Origin: Winogradskyella sp. UBA3174
GTDB taxonomy: Bacteria; Bacteroidota; Bacteroidia; Flavobacteriales; Flavobacteriaceae
Direction of reading: 5' to 3'
DNA: 8,164 nucleotides
NCBI RefSeq assembly: GCF_002364335.1
Contig: NZ_DEXW01000018.1
Coordinates: forward strand, 1-8,164
In this document: positions 5,407 through 8,164 of the stretch, piece by piece
Layout of the letters: the number at the start of each line of letters is the position of its first letter
Position numbering within the stretch: position 1 is the first letter of the stretch
The notes under the pieces: model-generated
What the model was told of the DNA's origin: nothing
Databases searched by the model: none
Seen by the model: only the letters and a program-made list of their open reading frames with translations
Position numbers and translations under genes: made by a program

Positions 5407-6051
5407 TTATTTAAAAGAATGACGTTGCTCCGCAGTAGCAGAAGCATTTAGCAATTCATTAAATATTTTTATTGAATTAAAATCTTTAGTAATTGCAGCA
5501 GATACAGCAATTCCAGAAATACCTGTTTCTAAAATACTTGTAACATCTTCTGTGGTGATGCCACCAACACCAATAATTGGTATTGGAGTTTTTAACACAT
5601 CTGTAATTGCCACATAACCTTTCAAACCTAAAACAAGAGGTGTATTATCTTTCGTAGTTGTTTCTCTAAAAGGCCCTAAACTTATATAATCTATTTCTTT
5701 ATCTAATAATTTTTCACAATCCTGAAAGGTATTTGCTGTTCCACCAATCATTTGCCAAGTGTATAAATGTTTTCTAACGAGGCTAAGGCAGACATCTGTT
5801 GGCCCTAAATGTGCACCATCTGCTTTAATGGCTTTTGCTATTTTATAATGATCATTAATAATTAACCTAGTTTGAAAATACGATGTAATTTCTCTAGCTT
5901 CTTCTGCTATCTTTAATACTTTTTTTTCGGAGACGTTTTTTAAACGCAATTGCACTAATTCTACACCAGAAGTACATGCTTTTTGAATGTTTTCCAGATG
6001 TTCTTTTGGAGAGCTTCCTTGAGATATATAATGTAATTTAGGTATAATCAT
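5407..6051 (-). CDS. thiE: Thiamine phosphate synthase
   Basis: A 214-residue TIM-barrel enzyme that joins HMP pyrophosphate and the thiazole carboxylate phosphate to make thiamine phosphate in the cytoplasm. The family motifs occur in order: VQLRLK at 33-38, LIINDHYKIAK at 63-73, ADGAHLGPTD at 77-86, IGGTANT at 102-108, ISLGPFRETTTK at 123-134, IGVGGIT at 160-166 and GIAVSAAI at 180-187. The two aspartates that bind Mg2+ in B. subtilis ThiE (D93 and D112) correspond in spacing to D67 and D86 here. Substrate-binding Q34, R36, K38 and the TTTK loop are present, so it looks like a true ThiE and not the inactive-looking TenI type. The ATG at 6051 is 26 bp after the DUF2237 gene on the same strand. 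No other thi gene is in the window and no TPP riboswitch is seen upstream of the pair. Confidence -1.
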   Translation of the reverse strand: MIIPKLHYISQGSSPKEHLENIQKACTSGVELVQLRLKNVSEKKVLKIAEEAREITSYFQTRLIINDHYKIAKAIKADGAHLGPTDVCLSLVRKHLYTWQMIGGTANTFQDCEKLLDKEIDYISLGPFRETTTKDNTPLVLGLKGYVAITDVLKTPIPIIGVGGITTEDVTSILETGISGIAVSAAITKDFNSIKIFNELLNASATAEQRHSFK

Positions 6052-6077
6052 GTTTAAGTTTAAAATGATATAATATA

Positions 6078-6458
6078 TTATAAAGAAGGTACGGTATTTT
6101 GTTTTAAAAGTTTTAACGAAACATATTTTAAAGCCAACTCATGCGTCGCTTTTAAATCTACAAAAGGCGCAACACCAGCTTTTTCAGCTTCTTTCCAACG
6201 AGAGACACATAAACACCATTTATCACCTGGTTTTAAACCAGGAAAACTCCAATGTGGCACAGGAGTAATTAAATCATTCCCTCGAGACAGTGAATACTCT
6301 AAGAATTCTTTCGTCACAACGGCACAAACCACATGGGTTCCATAATCGTCTGGAGTGGTATTACAAAAACCATCCCGCAAATATCCCGTCATTGGGTCGC
6401 AAGAGCAGTTTTCTAAAGGGTCGCCTAAAACATTAAAACTCGATTCTTTAGTTGACAT
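6078..6458 (-). CDS. DUF2237 family protein
   Basis: A complete 126-residue protein of the uncharacterised family DUF2237. Diagnostic stretches are NVLGDPLENCS at 9-19, TGYLRDGFCNT at 24-34, THVVCAVVT at 41-49, GNDLITP at 60-66, FPGLKPGDKWCLC at 72-84, RWKEA at 87-91 and KATHE at 103-107. Six cysteines (18, 20, 32, 45, 82, 84) and several histidines are conserved in character, which could suggest metal or cofactor binding, but the family has no established reaction that I know. No signal peptide or membrane segment is visible, so it is probably cytoplasmic. It precedes thiE by 26 bp in the same direction and is likely co-transcribed. A weak -7-like TATCTTAG at 6490-6483 (one mismatch to TAnnTTTG) lies upstream without a clear -33 partner. 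Family call is strong; function unknown. Confidence -1.
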   Translation of the reverse strand: MSTKESSFNVLGDPLENCSCDPMTGYLRDGFCNTTPDDYGTHVVCAVVTKEFLEYSLSRGNDLITPVPHWSFPGLKPGDKWCLCVSRWKEAEKAGVAPFVDLKATHELALKYVSLKLLKQNTVPSL

Positions 6459-6775
6459 GAATGGTATATTTATTAATTGATGCTAAGATAATGGTTATGT
6501 TATGATTTTCTAGTTTTCAGGCGAGTTTAAAGAAATGAATCAGTTTAATTGTTGAAATAAAGGACATCACTTTTAATCGTTTTAGAAAAGGTATGAACTT
6601 TACGAATTTCCAATTCATTTGGTATAATTGATTACTTTTCAAAGAAACTAATTAAACAAGGGACACATTGTAAAACATACCGAAATACAAGTTAGAAACT
6701 ACACCAGATAATATATTGGCCTAAGACGGAGAACTTGTAATGATTCTCAAGAGGTAATCGTAATTATTTAATTGA
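6459..6775. other. 317-bp intergenic region without a recognisable gene
   Basis: This gap lies downstream of the TPR gene and upstream of the DUF2237-thiE pair, so it should hold the promoter of that pair and the end of the TPR transcript. I see no TPP riboswitch core, no tRNA and no strong terminator. A short inverted repeat GAGAA (6729-6733) / TTCTC (6744-6748) is present. A minus-strand stretch from ATG at 6618 to TGA at 6517 would encode 33 basic, hydrophobic residues but has no supporting evidence. Plus-strand codons 6652-6757 look like a decayed coding fragment only if one frameshift and one stop are ignored. Confidence -1.
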
Positions 6776-8164
6776 TTAAATAAGTCCTTTATCCTCCAGT
6801 GATTTTCTCAGTTGAGTCTGATTCTCCCAAAACCGGTCTTCTATTTTTTGCATAACCTTATCAAACTCTTGATGGTTTTTTAAAGATTTAATAAGCGGGT
6901 CAATTTTCATAAAGACTAAGAACCAGTACTTGTAATTATCCTGTGTTGCGAAAATTTTGAGTTGTTCGATTGCTCGATCATTTTCACCCTCTTGAACGTA
7001 CTTTGTAACCAGACTAGCACTCTTGTAGATGGATTGATCTGTTTCGCAAAATTCAGCGTATGCACTAAAAAAATTGGCAGCTTGTGTGTCCAAGCCCATC
7101 TTTTTATAAACCATACCGATTTTTATGTCTTCGTGAGGATAAATATCTAATCCGTAGGTTTCTTTTGCTTTAATAAATTTCTCAAAGTAAAAAAAGGCCC
7201 TGTTATAATTCTCTTGGTAATAATGAAAATTAGCGACGTCCTGTAAGATATCCAAGCGGGTAGTATCCTTTTGCCACTCTCGCTCTAATAACTTTGTAGC
7301 GGTTTCGATATTGCTGTCCTTAGCAAATAAGATCAGCGTTTTTAAATACGGAGCATAGTAATTCCCAGGATTGTAGGTTAGAGATTTATTGATGTATGTC
7401 ATGGCCTCATTTACAAAACCGTTTTCGATGAGTGCGTTACCAAGGCCCAAATAAATATAGCTCTGTGTGACAGAATCATTAGCAACGTTAAGCTGCACTC
7501 CTCTAAGGGCGTACTCTAGGTATTTGTTCGTATTGGGAACCAAACGAAAATAGAAATCAGCAAGCATTTGCACTGCTAGAGATGAATTTGGATTATAGTC
7601 CAAGGCCTTCTCAAGATGTGGCAAGGCTAATTGGTACTCTTTTATTTGTGTGTAATAAAAAGCCTTGGCGATTAGACTTGCGTCGGATTTTGAATCATAA
7701 AGTAAGGCCTTATCTGCATAACTATTAATCTTATCGGTATACTGTTTTTCGATTTGGTCCATTTCAAGAAGATAGTATGAGATAGCGATATTGGCAAAAG
7801 CCAGTGCGAACTCAGGGTCTTGTTCAATCGCTTGTTCAAATAATCCAATGGCCTTTTTAAGGCCTTTATCTGTTCGCGATAGAAATGGGTCAAGTGCCTG
7901 TAAATAGTAGTCATAAGCGATCAGGTTTTCGGTTGGTTTTTTCTCGATTTGTTCCAATTCAGCGGGCGTCACAGTGGCCTCAATAGCAGATGCTATTTTC
8001 TTAGCCACTTCATTCTGAAGCGCAAATACATCTCCCACTTCACGACTATATTGCTCAACCCAAATCGGTCGATCATTTGAAGCGTCAATTAATTGGATAT
8101 TGAGCAACACTTGATCTCCAACGCGCTGGCCACTGCCTTCTACCAAGTAATTTACATTGAGCTC
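6776..8164 (-). CDS. TPR-repeat protein with FlgO/CadC-like segment, C-terminal part of a larger protein
   Basis: The reading frame is open to the right edge, giving 462 visible codons; the true start lies outside the window. A TTG at 8146-8144 is an internal codon, because the frame continues upstream as ELNVNY. Residues 1-75 of the visible part match the segment found in many bacterial cyclase- or HTH-linked TPR proteins: ELNVNYLVEGSGQRVGDQ, then QLIDASNDRPIWVEQYSRE, VFALQNEVAKKIA and a TPAELEQI linker. Helical TPR-like repeats fill the rest, for example GLKKAIGLFEQAIEQDPEFA, YQLALPHLEKALDYNPNSS and FVNEAMTYINKSLTYNPGN, each ending in the D/N-P of a TPR. The missing N-terminus could be an adenylate cyclase, a DNA-binding domain or a membrane anchor, so its job (signalling or regulation) is open. 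It is not obviously linked to thiE, from which it is separated by a 317-bp gap. Confidence -1.
   Translation of the reverse strand, partial: ELNVNYLVEGSGQRVGDQVLLNIQLIDASNDRPIWVEQYSREVGDVFALQNEVAKKIASAIEATVTPAELEQIEKKPTENLIAYDYYLQALDPFLSRTDKGLKKAIGLFEQAIEQDPEFALAFANIAISYYLLEMDQIEKQYTDKINSYADKALLYDSKSDASLIAKAFYYTQIKEYQLALPHLEKALDYNPNSSLAVQMLADFYFRLVPNTNKYLEYALRGVQLNVANDSVTQSYIYLGLGNALIENGFVNEAMTYINKSLTYNPGNYYAPYLKTLILFAKDSNIETATKLLEREWQKDTTRLDILQDVANFHYYQENYNRAFFYFEKFIKAKETYGLDIYPHEDIKIGMVYKKMGLDTQAANFFSAYAEFCETDQSIYKSASLVTKYVQEGENDRAIEQLKIFATQDNYKYWFLVFMKIDPLIKSLKNHQEFDKVMQKIEDRFWENQTQLRKSLEDKGLI

Noticed and set aside
6517..6618. 33-residue minus-strand small ORF starting MNWKFVKF
   Set aside because: It is short, lies in AT-rich intergenic DNA, and has no leader, conservation or family evidence.
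6459..6775. TPP riboswitch upstream of the DUF2237-thiE pair
   Set aside because: I looked for the conserved CTGAGA and ACC/TGATCTGG-type cores on the minus strand and found none.
6776..8146. Treating the TPR gene as complete with a start at 8146
   Set aside because: The codon there is TTG and the frame stays open to 8164 with family-like residues (ELNVNY) upstream, so it is a partial gene.
8159..8164. GAGCTC (SacI site) exactly at the right edge, as a cloning junction
   Set aside because: A six-base site can occur by chance, and the left edge shows no matching site; nothing else suggests vector sequence.
1..8164. CRISPR array, tRNA, rRNA, transposase or phage attachment site
   Set aside because: No regularly spaced repeats, cloverleaf-like segment, transposase-like protein or integrase-associated repeat was seen on either strand.

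Overview
The window looks like chromosomal DNA from a member of the Flavobacteriaceae (Bacteroidota), probably an environmental or marine one. The basis is AT-rich DNA, A-rich leaders without clear Shine-Dalgarno sites, a perfect Bacteroidota-type -7 element (TAnnTTTG pattern) in front of one gene, a small FAS1-domain lipoprotein, and the protein sequences themselves. This is a judgement from sequence character; no database search was run. Nine coding regions are supported, two of them cut by the window edges. All but one are on the minus strand.

Region 1 (1-3328, minus strand) is a compact gene row read from right to left: a TetR-family repressor, an atypical short-chain dehydrogenase-like Rossmann protein, an FMN nitroreductase that appears to start at TTG, a YqhD-type NADPH-dependent aldehyde reductase/alcohol dehydrogenase, and a DJ-1/PfpI (Hsp31-like) protein cut by the left edge. 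A TetR-style palindrome (GAATG-TT-CATTC) lies just upstream of a -7 element in front of the repressor gene, so the operon is probably autorepressed. The enzymes suggest a response to reactive carbonyls or electrophiles: YqhD reduces aldehydes, nitroreductases reduce quinones and nitroaromatics, and DJ-1/Hsp31 proteins act on glyoxals. A separate 19-bp palindrome before the DJ-1 gene may add local control.

Region 2 (3275-4119) holds the divergent control region and the only plus-strand gene, a one-domain fasciclin lipoprotein. Its upstream DNA has a perfect 14-bp direct repeat and a 9-bp inverted repeat. A strong hairpin at 4090-4119 ends it and also faces the convergent transporter gene.

Region 3 (4153-5052) is a DMT/EamA-family transporter with about ten membrane segments. 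A 354-bp gap follows (5053-5406) with hairpins and short open stretches but no recognisable gene.

Region 4 (5407-6458) is a two-gene unit: a DUF2237 protein followed 26 bp later by thiamine phosphate synthase (thiE). No TPP riboswitch is visible upstream.

Region 5 (6459-8164) is a 317-bp gap without a gene, then the C-terminal 462 codons of a larger TPR protein of the type in which a FlgO/CadC-like segment precedes TPR repeats. Its N-terminus lies beyond the right edge.

Most genes belong to known families. The parts most worth checking are the operon layout and its control sites, the TTG start, the repeats before the fasciclin gene, and the DUF2237-thiE pairing. No wholly new system is evident.
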